Origin: Betaproteobacteria bacterium
GTDB taxonomy: Bacteria; Pseudomonadota; Gammaproteobacteria; Burkholderiales; Usitatibacteraceae
Direction: 5' to 3'
Assembly (NCBI GenBank): GCA_025362705.1
Contig: JANYFH010000409.1
Span: 1-20,652 of the forward strand
Length of the DNA: 20,652 nucleotides
The translations under genes were made by a program, and so were the position numbers. Below the pieces are notes generated by a model. The model was given only the letters and a program-made list of their open reading frames with translations, made no database searches and was not told the DNA's origin. Below are positions 8,771 to 16,236 of this stretch, one piece after another. Positions within the stretch are counted from its first letter, which is position 1. Every line of letters begins with the position of its first letter.

Positions 8771-10219
8771 ATGGGCAAGGCAACCGGGTTTCTGGAATAT
8801 CAACGCTTGAGCGAAGCATCCATTGCGCCTCTTGAGCGGGTAAAAAATTATCACGAGTTTGTGCTCCATCTGAACGATGCTGAGGCCAAACAGCAGGGTG
8901 CGCGCTGCATGGATTGCGGCATTCCGTTTTGCCAGACCGGTTGCCCGGTCAACAACATCATTCCGGATTTCAACGATCTGGTATTTCGCCAGAATTGGCG
9001 CGAAGCGCTCGATACTCTGCACTCGACGAATAATTTTCCTGAATTCACTGGTCGCGTCTGTCCTGCGCCATGCGAAGCCGCCTGTACGCTCAACATCAAC
9101 AACGACGCGGTGGGCATCAAATCGATTGAGCACGCCATCATCGACAAGGGTTGGGAAATGGGCTGGGTAGTGCCGCAGCCACCTAAGCATCGCACCGGCA
9201 AACGCGTTGCAGTGGTGGGTTCGGGGCCAGCCGGCATGGCGGCCGCGCAACAGCTTGCGAGAGTCGGCCACGACGTGATTTTGTTTGAAAAAAATGATCG
9301 CATCGGCGGCTTGCTGCGCTACGGAATTCCCGATTTCAAAATGGAAAAATCGCACATCGATCGGCGCGTTGAGCAGATGGAAGCGGAGGGCGTGAAATTT
9401 CGCGTGAACCAGAATATTGGTGTGGATACGCCTGCCGATGCACTGTTGCAGGATTTCGACGCGGTTGTACTCTCCGGTGGTGCCGAATGGCCGCGCGATC
9501 TTCCGGTAAAGGGGCGCGAATTGGCGGGCATTCATTTCGCGATGGATTTCCTGCCGCTGCAAAATAAAGTTGTGGCAGGCGACACGGTTCTTAATCAACT
9601 TACCGCCAGAGACAAGCATGTCGTCGTTATCGGTGGGGGTGATACCGGCAGCGATTGCGTCGGGACGTCAAACCGCCACGGCGCGAAGTCAATTGCGCAG
9701 TTTGAATTGATGCCGCAACCACCCGAACAGGAAAATAAGCCGATGGTATGGCCCAATTGGCCGATCAAGCTGCGCACGTCGTCATCGCATGAAGAAGGCT
9801 GCGATCGCGACTGGGCAATTGCGACAAAGGAATTTACGGGCAGCAACGGCAAAGTGGAAAAACTGAAGGCCGTTCGGGTTGAGTGGCGGGATGGCAAAAT
9901 GCAGGAAGTCGCCGGATCCGAATTCGAAATGAAGGCTGACCTCGTGCTGCTGGCGATGGGTTTCATGGGGCCTACGCAAAAAGGATTGCTCCAACAGTTC
10001 GCAGCACTCGGCGTGACGAAGGACGCACGCCAAAACGTGAATGCCCATGTCGACGACACCGCCACCGCACTCGCCTACCAAACTGCAAATCCGAAAGTGT
10101 TTGCAGCCGGCGATATGCGTCGCGGGCAGTCGCTTATCGTCTGGGCGATTCGCGAAGGCAGACAATGCGCGCGTTCAGTCGATGCGTACTTGATGGGATC
10201 ATCCGAATTGCCACGTTAG
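8771..10219 (+). CDS. gltD: Glutamate synthase (NADPH) small subunit
   Basis: The 482-residue flavoprotein subunit of glutamate synthase, which oxidises NADPH and passes electrons through FAD and iron-sulfur clusters to GltB. The N-terminal region carries two cysteine groups that bind 4Fe-4S clusters: C46, C49, C54 and C58, and C97, C101 and C105. A FAD-binding Rossmann motif VVGSGPAG lies at about 148-155 and the NAD(P)H-binding motif VVIGGGDTGSD near 284-294. The C-terminal motif VFAAGDMRRGQSLIVWAI completes the FAD site. Length and motifs are standard. GAGA lies six bases before the ATG. No terminator of convincing quality follows, only a T7 run at 10301-10307, so some read-through into hemE is possible. 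Confidence 0.97.
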   Translation: MGKATGFLEYQRLSEASIAPLERVKNYHEFVLHLNDAEAKQQGARCMDCGIPFCQTGCPVNNIIPDFNDLVFRQNWREALDTLHSTNNFPEFTGRVCPAPCEAACTLNINNDAVGIKSIEHAIIDKGWEMGWVVPQPPKHRTGKRVAVVGSGPAGMAAAQQLARVGHDVILFEKNDRIGGLLRYGIPDFKMEKSHIDRRVEQMEAEGVKFRVNQNIGVDTPADALLQDFDAVVLSGGAEWPRDLPVKGRELAGIHFAMDFLPLQNKVVAGDTVLNQLTARDKHVVVIGGGDTGSDCVGTSNRHGAKSIAQFELMPQPPEQENKPMVWPNWPIKLRTSSSHEEGCDRDWAIATKEFTGSNGKVEKLKAVRVEWRDGKMQEVAGSEFEMKADLVLLAMGFMGPTQKGLLQQFAALGVTKDARQNVNAHVDDTATALAYQTANPKVFAAGDMRRGQSLIVWAIREGRQCARSVDAYLMGSSELPR

Positions 10220-10281
10220 TTGGTGTTGCAAATATTCGGCAGACCGCCATTTGACGAGGCTTCTGGCATATAAATGTCTTG

Positions 10282-10304
10282 AACACCGCGCCAATGCTGG
10301 TTTT
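10282..10304 (+). repeat. Dispersed 23-base repeat, copy 1
   Basis: A 23-base sequence with core CACCGCGCCAATGCTGG occurs here in the gltD-hemE gap and again, identical and in the same orientation, at 16206-16228. Short similarity continues upstream in both copies (GGCAT then CTT before the core). Unlike the second copy, this one has no inverted partner nearby. It is followed by T7. The rest of the 237-base gap (10220-10456) shows no convincing gene and no promoter with both elements. Confidence 0.7.
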
Positions 10305-10456
10305 TTTACTTATTATGCTGGTATGAAATCGTATTGCGGAAGCAGCATGTCCGCGTCGTCCACGATTTCGCTACGCTCCATCGAGGCTGCATAACAGGTG
10401 AGATAATCGCAGGGCACGGCGATCATGCCGCGCTATTACCTCGCGACTCTGCTCAA

Positions 10457-11521
10457 ATGCCCCCCCTCCAAAACGACACTTTCCTTCGCGCACTCATGCG
10501 TGAACCAACACCCTATACGCCGATCTGGATCATGCGCCAGGCGGGACGCTATTTGCCCGAGTACAACGCGACACGAAAAAAAGCCGGCAGCTTTCTGGGG
10601 CTTGCCAAAAATCCGGATTACTGCACCGAAGTCACGCTACAGCCGCTTGACCGTTTCAAGCTTGATGCGGCGATTCTGTTCTCCGACATCCTTACTGTTC
10701 CCGATGCAATGGGACTCGGACTTTATTTTGTTGAGGGCGAAGGCCCGAAATTCGAGCGCACAGTACGAACAGAAGAAGAAGTGAAAAAACTCCCGGTCGC
10801 CGACATCGATCAGCTCAAATACGTGACCGACGCTGTCGCGCAAATTCGGGGGGCGCTCAACGGTCGCGTTCCACTGATTGGTTTTTCCGGCAGCCCATTC
10901 ACATTGGCCTGTTACATGATTGAAGGCGGCGGCTCGGACGATTTTCGCCACGTTAAAACCATGCTGTACCAGCGTCCGGATCTGTTGCACACGATCCTGG
11001 AAAAAAATACCCAGAGCGTGATCGCCTATCTGAACACACAAATTGACGCGGGCGCACAAGCAGTGATGCTGTTCGATACCTGGGGCGGTGCGTTGTCGCA
11101 TTCGGCGTATCAGGAATTTTCCCTCGCCTATGCCAAGCGCGTCATGGATGGATTGAAGCGCAGCAACGATGGACGCGCCGTGCCGCGCGTATTTTTCACC
11201 AAGGGTGGCGGCCTGTGGCTGGAATCAATGGCCGAGTGTGGCGCTGATGCGCTGGGCCTCGACTGGACGATCAGCTTATCTGATGCGAAGCGGCGCGTCG
11301 GTCAAAAAGTCGCACTGCAGGGCAATCTCGACCCGAATGTTTTGTTTGGCGATCCCGCCACAATCGAGCGCGAAGCAACGCGGGTACTCAATGAATTTGC
11401 CTATGACAAAAACGCGACGGGGCATGTGTTTAACCTCGGCCACGGCATTTCGCAATTTACCAATCCCGATCATGTGGAAGCACTCGTTAACGCCGTTCAC
11501 CGCGCCAGTGCTAGGCTGTAG
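10457..11521 (+). CDS. hemE: Uroporphyrinogen III decarboxylase
   Basis: Cytosolic enzyme that removes four acetate carboxyl groups from uroporphyrinogen III to give coproporphyrinogen III, the first step committed to haem after the sirohaem branch. The 354-residue product has the N-terminal signature WIMRQAGRYLPEY, with substrate-binding Arg27 and Arg31, the catalytic-region Asp77 in FSDILT, and the second family signature GFSGSPFTLACYMIEGG. The frame is open for 41 codons upstream, back to a TTG at 10334, but that extension does not look like HemE. The ATG at 10457 gives the usual start, PLQNDTFLRAL. No clear ribosome binding site precedes it. Codons 2-3 form a C7 tract directly after the ATG. 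The substrate is made by the products of hemC and hemD about 7 kb away on the opposite strand. Confidence 0.96.
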   Translation: MPPLQNDTFLRALMREPTPYTPIWIMRQAGRYLPEYNATRKKAGSFLGLAKNPDYCTEVTLQPLDRFKLDAAILFSDILTVPDAMGLGLYFVEGEGPKFERTVRTEEEVKKLPVADIDQLKYVTDAVAQIRGALNGRVPLIGFSGSPFTLACYMIEGGGSDDFRHVKTMLYQRPDLLHTILEKNTQSVIAYLNTQIDAGAQAVMLFDTWGGALSHSAYQEFSLAYAKRVMDGLKRSNDGRAVPRVFFTKGGGLWLESMAECGADALGLDWTISLSDAKRRVGQKVALQGNLDPNVLFGDPATIEREATRVLNEFAYDKNATGHVFNLGHGISQFTNPDHVEALVNAVHRASARL

Positions 11522-11576
11522 CAAGTTTTAATTGTCAAGAAAAATATTTTTGCAAATCACCTGTCTGGGGGCTTGC

Positions 11577-11750
11577 TTATGCACAGAAAGCCTGTTTGGC
11601 GAGTGCTAAAACAGGTTTTGCAGGAGATATCTGCAACCATTTGTTTTGCATGAGTATTTTGGCGAATTTAGCCCTGCCACTTCAGCAATCCTCATAGTCA
11701 GGCGTGGGATTCACCTCATAGATTGCGAGCTATGCACAAAGTTATCCACA
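11577..11750 (+). promoter_or_regulatory. DnaA-box group in the hemE-priA gap
   Basis: Two exact matches to the DnaA-box consensus TTATNCACA lie on the same strand, TTATGCACA (11577-11585) and TTATCCACA (11742-11750). A third site with one mismatch, CTATGCACA (11730-11738), lies 12 bases before the last. A 12-base A/T palindrome AAAAATATTTTT (11540-11551) lies upstream. The whole 290-base gap lacks a gene. DnaA binding is inferred from sequence alone. Confidence 0.5.
11591..11619 (+). terminator. Probable terminator of hemE
   Basis: CCTGTTT (11591-11597) pairs perfectly with AAACAGG (11609-11615) around an 11-base loop and is followed by TTTT. The stem is only moderately G+C-rich and the T tract is short, so this is a plausible rather than strong terminator, about 70 bases after the hemE stop. 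A second small hairpin, TTGCAG-N7-CTGCAA (11618-11636), overlaps its tail. Confidence 0.45.
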
Positions 11751-11752
11751 AG

Positions 11753-11799
11753 CCGGAAATCCAGTATCGGCGCGGCTTTCCGGGCGCTCCAGAGGGAGC
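11753..11799 (+). promoter_or_regulatory. Two hairpins in the priA leader, the second covering the likely ribosome binding site
   Basis: CCGGAAA (11753-11759) pairs with TTTCCGG (11777-11783). Directly after it GCTCC (11786-11790) pairs with GGAGC (11795-11799) around AGAG. The purine run GAGGGAG (11792-11798), the only good Shine-Dalgarno-like sequence before the priA GTG at 11812, lies in the loop and right arm of the second hairpin. Its spacing to the GTG is long, about 13 bases. Translational control is inference. Confidence 0.4.
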
Positions 11800-11811
11800 A
11801 ATAGCACGCTT

Positions 11812-14049
11812 GTGAAGGCGCATATCGCTCATGTAGCGCTCGACGTGCCGCTGGCCAAACACTTCGATTATCGAGGATCGGACATGACCATGGACGACAT
11901 TGGCCACGTCGTTATCGTGCCTTTTGGGAACAAGAAACTCGCTGGCGTGATTGTCGGCCTGAGCGATGAAACCGATGTGCCGGCAGAAAAATTAAAGCCG
12001 ATCATCCACGTCCAACGCGCACTGCCTAAATTTTCAGCGGATGATTTCGCATTATTCCGCTTTTGCGAAAGTTACTACCACTATCCCTTAGGCCCCATTG
12101 CGCTAAATGCCCTGTCTCCGGCGATGCGTGTGCCAAAACCGATACTTGCCAGATCGCCGCGCATCGTTGACATAACTGCATCGGGGCGTGCAGCCCTCGG
12201 CGCACCTGGCGCGCTGGCAGCGCGCGCAGTCGCGCAGCGCATGATGCTGGCTGCAGTGCTTGGCGCGCCACAAACAGAAGCAGAATTGAAATTGCGGCAT
12301 GCCCGGGCGGCGAGCGTTTTGTCCACGCTGCTGAAAAAAGGCTGGGTACGAATAAGTGATATTGCCGTGGATGCCGCGACGCCAACCACACACGCTAGGC
12401 ATCACACGACAGGGACCATCGTGCCCGGCCCCACCCTTACCATCGAGCAGCGAAACGCCATTGCGCGAATCACGGCTCAGCGCGGCACATTTGCGCCCAT
12501 GCTCCTTTTCGGTGTCACCGCCAGCGGTAAGACCGAGGTGTATTTGCACGTGATCGCCGACGCCTTGATGCATGGCCGTCAGGCGTTGGTGCTGGTGCCG
12601 GAGATCAACCTCACGCCACAATTTTTGCGGCAAGTGAAATTGCGTTTTCCGCATGCACACATCGTTCAGCAGAACAGTGGAATGGCGGCAGTCCCACGCA
12701 TGACAGGCTATCTGGATGCACAATCGGGCCGCGCCGATATCGTCATCGGAACCCGGCTCGCCGTATTTACACCGATGCCAAGGCTCGGCGTGATCGTGAT
12801 TGACGAGGAACACGATCAGTCGTTCAAGCAGCAGGAAGGGTTTCGCTATTCGGCGCGTGACGTCGCGATCTTTCGTGCCCAGCAGGAAAAATGTGTGGTC
12901 GTCATGGGATCGGCGACGCCCTCGCTGGAGAGCGTGCAAAACGTCGCGCGCGGGCGCTTCGAACAACTCGTTCTCACAAAGCGGGCTGCAACGAACGCGT
13001 TGATGCCGAACATCGCCTTCATCGACCTCAATCATGAACGCGCCGAACACGGCCTCTCTGCGACATTGATCAATGCCATTGCAGAGACGGTGCAACGCGG
13101 TGAACAAGCGTTGGTGTTTATCAATCGCCGTGGCTATTCACCTGCGCTGGTTTGCGCACAATGTGCGGCGACGCCGGAATGCAAGCGGTGCAGTGCACGG
13201 CTGGTGTTTCATCAAAAAGTCCGGCGCCTGAAGTGTCACCATTGTGGCTACCAGTCGAAAGTGCCGGCCGCGTGTGCCTCCTGCGGCAGCCATGAACTCG
13301 TACCCGCGGGACAGGGCACAGAACGTATCGAAACAGCATTGCGTGAAAAATTACCAACTGCGCGCATCGCCCGCGTCGATCGCGATTCAACACGCAAACG
13401 CGGTGCCGCCGAAAAGATATTTGACGCCGCCGCCGCAGGTGAAATAGATGTGCTGATCGGCACGCAAATGCTCGCCAAGGGACACGATTTTCCGAAGATC
13501 ACATTGGTCGGCGTGGTCAATGCGGACGGCGCCATGTTCTCGGCCGATTTTCGCGCAGCCGAGCGGATGGTCGCGCAGCTCTGTCAGGTGGCGGGACGCG
13601 CCGGTCGCGCGGATTTGCCCGGTCGGGTGCTCATTCAAACGCGTTTCGCCACACATCCGCTATATCAGGCGGTCGCCTCGCAGGATCACGCGCGATTCAC
13701 CGAGATGGCGCTGGCTGAGCGAAAGTCGGCCAACCTGCCGCCGTACACGTATTTGGCCTTGCTCCGTGCCGAGGCGAAATCCACGGACGCAATCGATGCA
13801 TTCATGCGCGATGTCGCGCTGAGCGCCGCCGCGACGCTCACGACACGTCCGGACAAAACGCTGCACATCTGGGATCCGGTGCCTGCGCCGCTCGCGCGCA
13901 AGGCCGACCATGTTAGACAGCAGTTGATGGTGCAGGCAGGTTCGCGTGGCGCATTGCAAAAATTTCTGACCGCATGGTTACCGCTGGTGCGGCAACATGA
14001 GTCGCGCGCCGTGAAGTGGGTGATCGACGTGGATCCGCTCGAGGTTTGA
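11812..14049 (+). CDS. priA: Primosomal protein N' (replication restart helicase PriA)
   Basis: A 745-residue superfamily 2 helicase that recognises stalled forks and D-loops and loads the replicative helicase through the primosome. The N-terminal DNA-binding domain (about 1-105) has VALDVPLAKHFDY and YYHYPLG. Walker A, GVTASGKT, is at 234-241 and the DEEH box at 331-334, followed by the aromatic-rich loop EGFRYSARD. Eight zinc-binding cysteines fall as four CxxC pairs: 448/451, 457/460, 475/478 and 488/491. The helicase C-terminal motifs GTQMLAKGHDFP and QVAGRAGR follow. Length and motifs are complete. The start is GTG at 11812, giving the expected N-terminus AHIAHVAL. A long reading frame on the opposite strand of this gene is a shadow. 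Confidence 0.96.
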   Translation: MKAHIAHVALDVPLAKHFDYRGSDMTMDDIGHVVIVPFGNKKLAGVIVGLSDETDVPAEKLKPIIHVQRALPKFSADDFALFRFCESYYHYPLGPIALNALSPAMRVPKPILARSPRIVDITASGRAALGAPGALAARAVAQRMMLAAVLGAPQTEAELKLRHARAASVLSTLLKKGWVRISDIAVDAATPTTHARHHTTGTIVPGPTLTIEQRNAIARITAQRGTFAPMLLFGVTASGKTEVYLHVIADALMHGRQALVLVPEINLTPQFLRQVKLRFPHAHIVQQNSGMAAVPRMTGYLDAQSGRADIVIGTRLAVFTPMPRLGVIVIDEEHDQSFKQQEGFRYSARDVAIFRAQQEKCVVVMGSATPSLESVQNVARGRFEQLVLTKRAATNALMPNIAFIDLNHERAEHGLSATLINAIAETVQRGEQALVFINRRGYSPALVCAQCAATPECKRCSARLVFHQKVRRLKCHHCGYQSKVPAACASCGSHELVPAGQGTERIETALREKLPTARIARVDRDSTRKRGAAEKIFDAAAAGEIDVLIGTQMLAKGHDFPKITLVGVVNADGAMFSADFRAAERMVAQLCQVAGRAGRADLPGRVLIQTRFATHPLYQAVASQDHARFTEMALAERKSANLPPYTYLALLRAEAKSTDAIDAFMRDVALSAAATLTTRPDKTLHIWDPVPAPLARKADHVRQQLMVQAGSRGALQKFLTAWLPLVRQHESRAVKWVIDVDPLEV

Positions 14050-14073
14050 AGCGGGCAGTTGCGCGAATATGCT
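14046..14073 (+). promoter_or_regulatory. Candidate promoter for the M61 peptidase gene
   Basis: TTGAAG (14046-14051), overlapping the priA stop codon, and TATGCT (14068-14073) are 16 bases apart. Transcription would begin near 14080, about 100 bases before the peptidase ATG. A short G+C-rich inverted repeat (about 14096-14112) follows in the leader. The promoter was called by eye. Confidence 0.4.
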
Positions 14074-14177
14074 AACCTGCCGCTTGCCAAATACGCCCGG
14101 CGTCTTCCGGCAAACGAATTTTTCGCGCACGTATCAGTCAACCCTCATACATTTCATATCAATCAGGACATCACACC

Positions 14178-16103
14178 ATGCCTGCTTTTCTCCGTTGCGT
14201 TTTTTTCGTCGCCATCATTTCTCTCTCCGCGAATAGTCATTCTGCCAAGCCGATCCTGGATGCGCCTTATCCTGGCATGCTCACACTAAAGGTCGATCTT
14301 TCCGACGCTGCACGAAAAATTTTCAAGGTGCAGGAAACTGTCCCGGTGAAATCCGGACCGATGACCCTGAGCTTTCCGAAATGGATCCCCGGAGAGCACG
14401 GACCGACGGGGCCGATCGATGGCGTCACTGGAATCAAAATCACTGGCAACGGTCAGCGTATTGATTGGCGGCGCGACCTTGAGGACATGTACTCAATCGA
14501 CCTCGTCGTGCCGACCGGCGTGTCGCTGCTCAATATCGAGTTTCAATTTCTGTCGCCCACCACCGGGGGCAATTTCGGGGCGGGTGTCTCAGCGACGCCA
14601 CGGATGGTTGTCCTCGAATGGAATCAGGTGTTGTTTTATCCGGCGGGTTACCAGACGGGCAAAATTGAGATCACACCAACAATCAAGTTGCCGGCTGGAT
14701 GGGGATTCGGCACGGCGCTCGAGCAGGTCGGCACATCTCCCGAAGGCGCACGTTTCAAAGCGGTCAGCGTTGATGAGCTGGTTGATTCACCGATCGCGGC
14801 GGGCCGCTACTTCAAGCGTATCGATCTGGCGCCGGGTGCAAAGCCGTCCGTACATTTAAATCTCATCGCTGATCGTGCCGAGAATCTTGACCTAACAGAT
14901 TTGCAGATCAAGCATCATCAAGCGCTGGTGCAACAGGCAATCGCCCTGTTCGGTGCGCAGCATTACGATCACTACGATTTCCTGCTGGGCTTATCCGAAA
15001 AAACAGTCCACTTCGGACTCGAACACCACCAGTCGAGCGACAATCGCGCCGGCGCGGAATTTTTCACGTCCGAGACGGCATATCTCGCGAACCCCACCCT
15101 GCTACCGCACGAATATGTGCATTCATGGAACGGCAAGTTCCGCCGCCCGGCCGGTTTGACGACACCCAACTTCAGCGTGCCGATGAAAGGTGAGTTGCTG
15201 TGGGTTTACGAGGGAATGACCAACTATCTGGGTGAAGTGCTGGGAGCACGCTCGGGGATGTGGACTGCCGAACAATATCGCGATGCGCTTGCCATGACCG
15301 CCGCCGCAATGGACCATCGGCCGGGACGCAGTTGGCGACCGCTGCGCGATACCGCTGACCACGCGCAGGTGCTCTACAACGCACCCGGCGCCTGGAGCAA
15401 CTATCGTCGTTCGGTGGATTTTTATCCGGAAGGCTCGTTGCTGTGGCTGGATGTCGATACCCGAATTCGCGAACTTTCCCGCGGCGCGCGTTCGCTCGAC
15501 GATTTCATCAAAGTGTTTTATGGCAAAGATCCCGCATATGCCAGGACCAGCCACGACGTCAAGCCATACACGTTTGATGAAATAGTGAAGACGCTTAACT
15601 CAATCCAGGCATTTGACTGGGCCGCATTCCTGAATGCGCGGCTGTCATCTACCAGCGAGCGGGCGCCGCTGGACGGCATCACTCGCGGCGGATGGAAACT
15701 GGCATATACCGACACGCCGACCGAACTCTACAAGGCGCGGAAAAAAGAAAGCAAGCAGCTCGACCTGATGTACTCGCTAGGTTTCGTCGTCGTGAGCGAC
15801 CGTCAACACGGCAACGAACCTGGGGAAGTTGTCGACGTGCTCTGGAACAGCCCTGCTTTTGAGGCTGGGCTGGTACCAGGAATGAAGATCGTCGCCATCG
15901 ACGGTGAGGCATTCGACGCCGATTTGTTAACCAACGCGATAAAACGAGCCGCGAAGGACAAAGCCCCCATAGAATTGCTCGTGCAGAATCTGGATTACTA
16001 CTCGACTGTACGCATCGGCTATAGCGGTGGCGAGAAATACCCGAGACTGGTGCGGGTCGATGGCACGCCGGATCTGCTTACGCCGATCGCTACGACGAAA
16101 TAG
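14178..16103 (+). CDS. Secreted M61-family peptidase with PDZ domain
   Basis: Predicted exported zinc metallopeptidase of 641 residues, related to the glycyl aminopeptidase family M61. A signal peptide of about 18-23 residues starts with FLRCVFFVAIISLS, so the enzyme should act in the periplasm or outside the cell. The N-terminal half is a beta-rich domain typical of the family. The zinc motif HEYVHSWNGKFRRP places His311, Glu312 and His315, and the downstream Glu345 in WVYEGMTNYLGE is the likely third ligand. The preceding EHHQSS matches the usual GLEH-type motif. A PDZ-like domain occupies about 535-615 (GEVVDVLWNSPAFEAGL, GMKIVAIDG). AGGA lies nine bases before the ATG, supporting this start. 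The gene converges on hemY. The natural substrate is unknown; family members cleave N-terminal glycine or alanine. Confidence 0.9.
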   Translation: MPAFLRCVFFVAIISLSANSHSAKPILDAPYPGMLTLKVDLSDAARKIFKVQETVPVKSGPMTLSFPKWIPGEHGPTGPIDGVTGIKITGNGQRIDWRRDLEDMYSIDLVVPTGVSLLNIEFQFLSPTTGGNFGAGVSATPRMVVLEWNQVLFYPAGYQTGKIEITPTIKLPAGWGFGTALEQVGTSPEGARFKAVSVDELVDSPIAAGRYFKRIDLAPGAKPSVHLNLIADRAENLDLTDLQIKHHQALVQQAIALFGAQHYDHYDFLLGLSEKTVHFGLEHHQSSDNRAGAEFFTSETAYLANPTLLPHEYVHSWNGKFRRPAGLTTPNFSVPMKGELLWVYEGMTNYLGEVLGARSGMWTAEQYRDALAMTAAAMDHRPGRSWRPLRDTADHAQVLYNAPGAWSNYRRSVDFYPEGSLLWLDVDTRIRELSRGARSLDDFIKVFYGKDPAYARTSHDVKPYTFDEIVKTLNSIQAFDWAAFLNARLSSTSERAPLDGITRGGWKLAYTDTPTELYKARKKESKQLDLMYSLGFVVVSDRQHGNEPGEVVDVLWNSPAFEAGLVPGMKIVAIDGEAFDADLLTNAIKRAAKDKAPIELLVQNLDYYSTVRIGYSGGEKYPRLVRVDGTPDLLTPIATTK

Positions 16104-16162
16104 CGCAATCGCAACTTTGTTATCGATTAAGAACGCGATATTGTTCGCGATACTCGCGTGAT

Positions 16163-16228
16163 AAAACCCTAGCATTGGCGGGCATTACAGACATAAAAAA
16201 CTTCAAACACCGCGCCAATGCTGGTTTT
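16163..16228. repeat. 66-base imperfect palindrome containing repeat copy 2; possible bidirectional terminator
   Basis: The left arm is AAAACC-CT-AGCATTGGCG (16163-16180) and the right arm CGCCAATGCTGGTTTT (16213-16228). They are complementary over 16 bp except for a 2-base CT bulge, around a 32-base loop. The right arm with its flank (16206-16228) is the second copy of the 23-base repeat found at 10282-10304. The element fills the gap between the converging peptidase and hemY genes, and each strand ends the stem with TTTT, so it could terminate both transcripts. The long loop also fits a mobile or REP-like palindromic element. Confidence 0.6.
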
Positions 16229-16236
16229 AGCCAAAT

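Noticed and set aside
8747..9619. A 290-codon open frame on the minus strand overlapping gltD
   Set aside because: Antisense to a complete, well-conserved gltD and composed of residues expected from the complementary strand; no independent support.
10334..10456. A 41-codon in-frame extension of hemE from a TTG
   Set aside because: Known HemE proteins begin close to PLQNDTFLRAL; the extension shows no conserved character and no ribosome binding site.
11601..11609. GAGTGCTAA, half of the CIRCE operator bound by HrcA
   Set aside because: The partner TTAGCACTC is absent at the required 9-base distance, and no heat-shock gene follows.
12103..13107. A 334-codon open frame on the minus strand inside priA
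   Set aside because: It is fully antisense to the conserved helicase domain, has no recognisable motifs, and such frames are common opposite G+C-rich genes.
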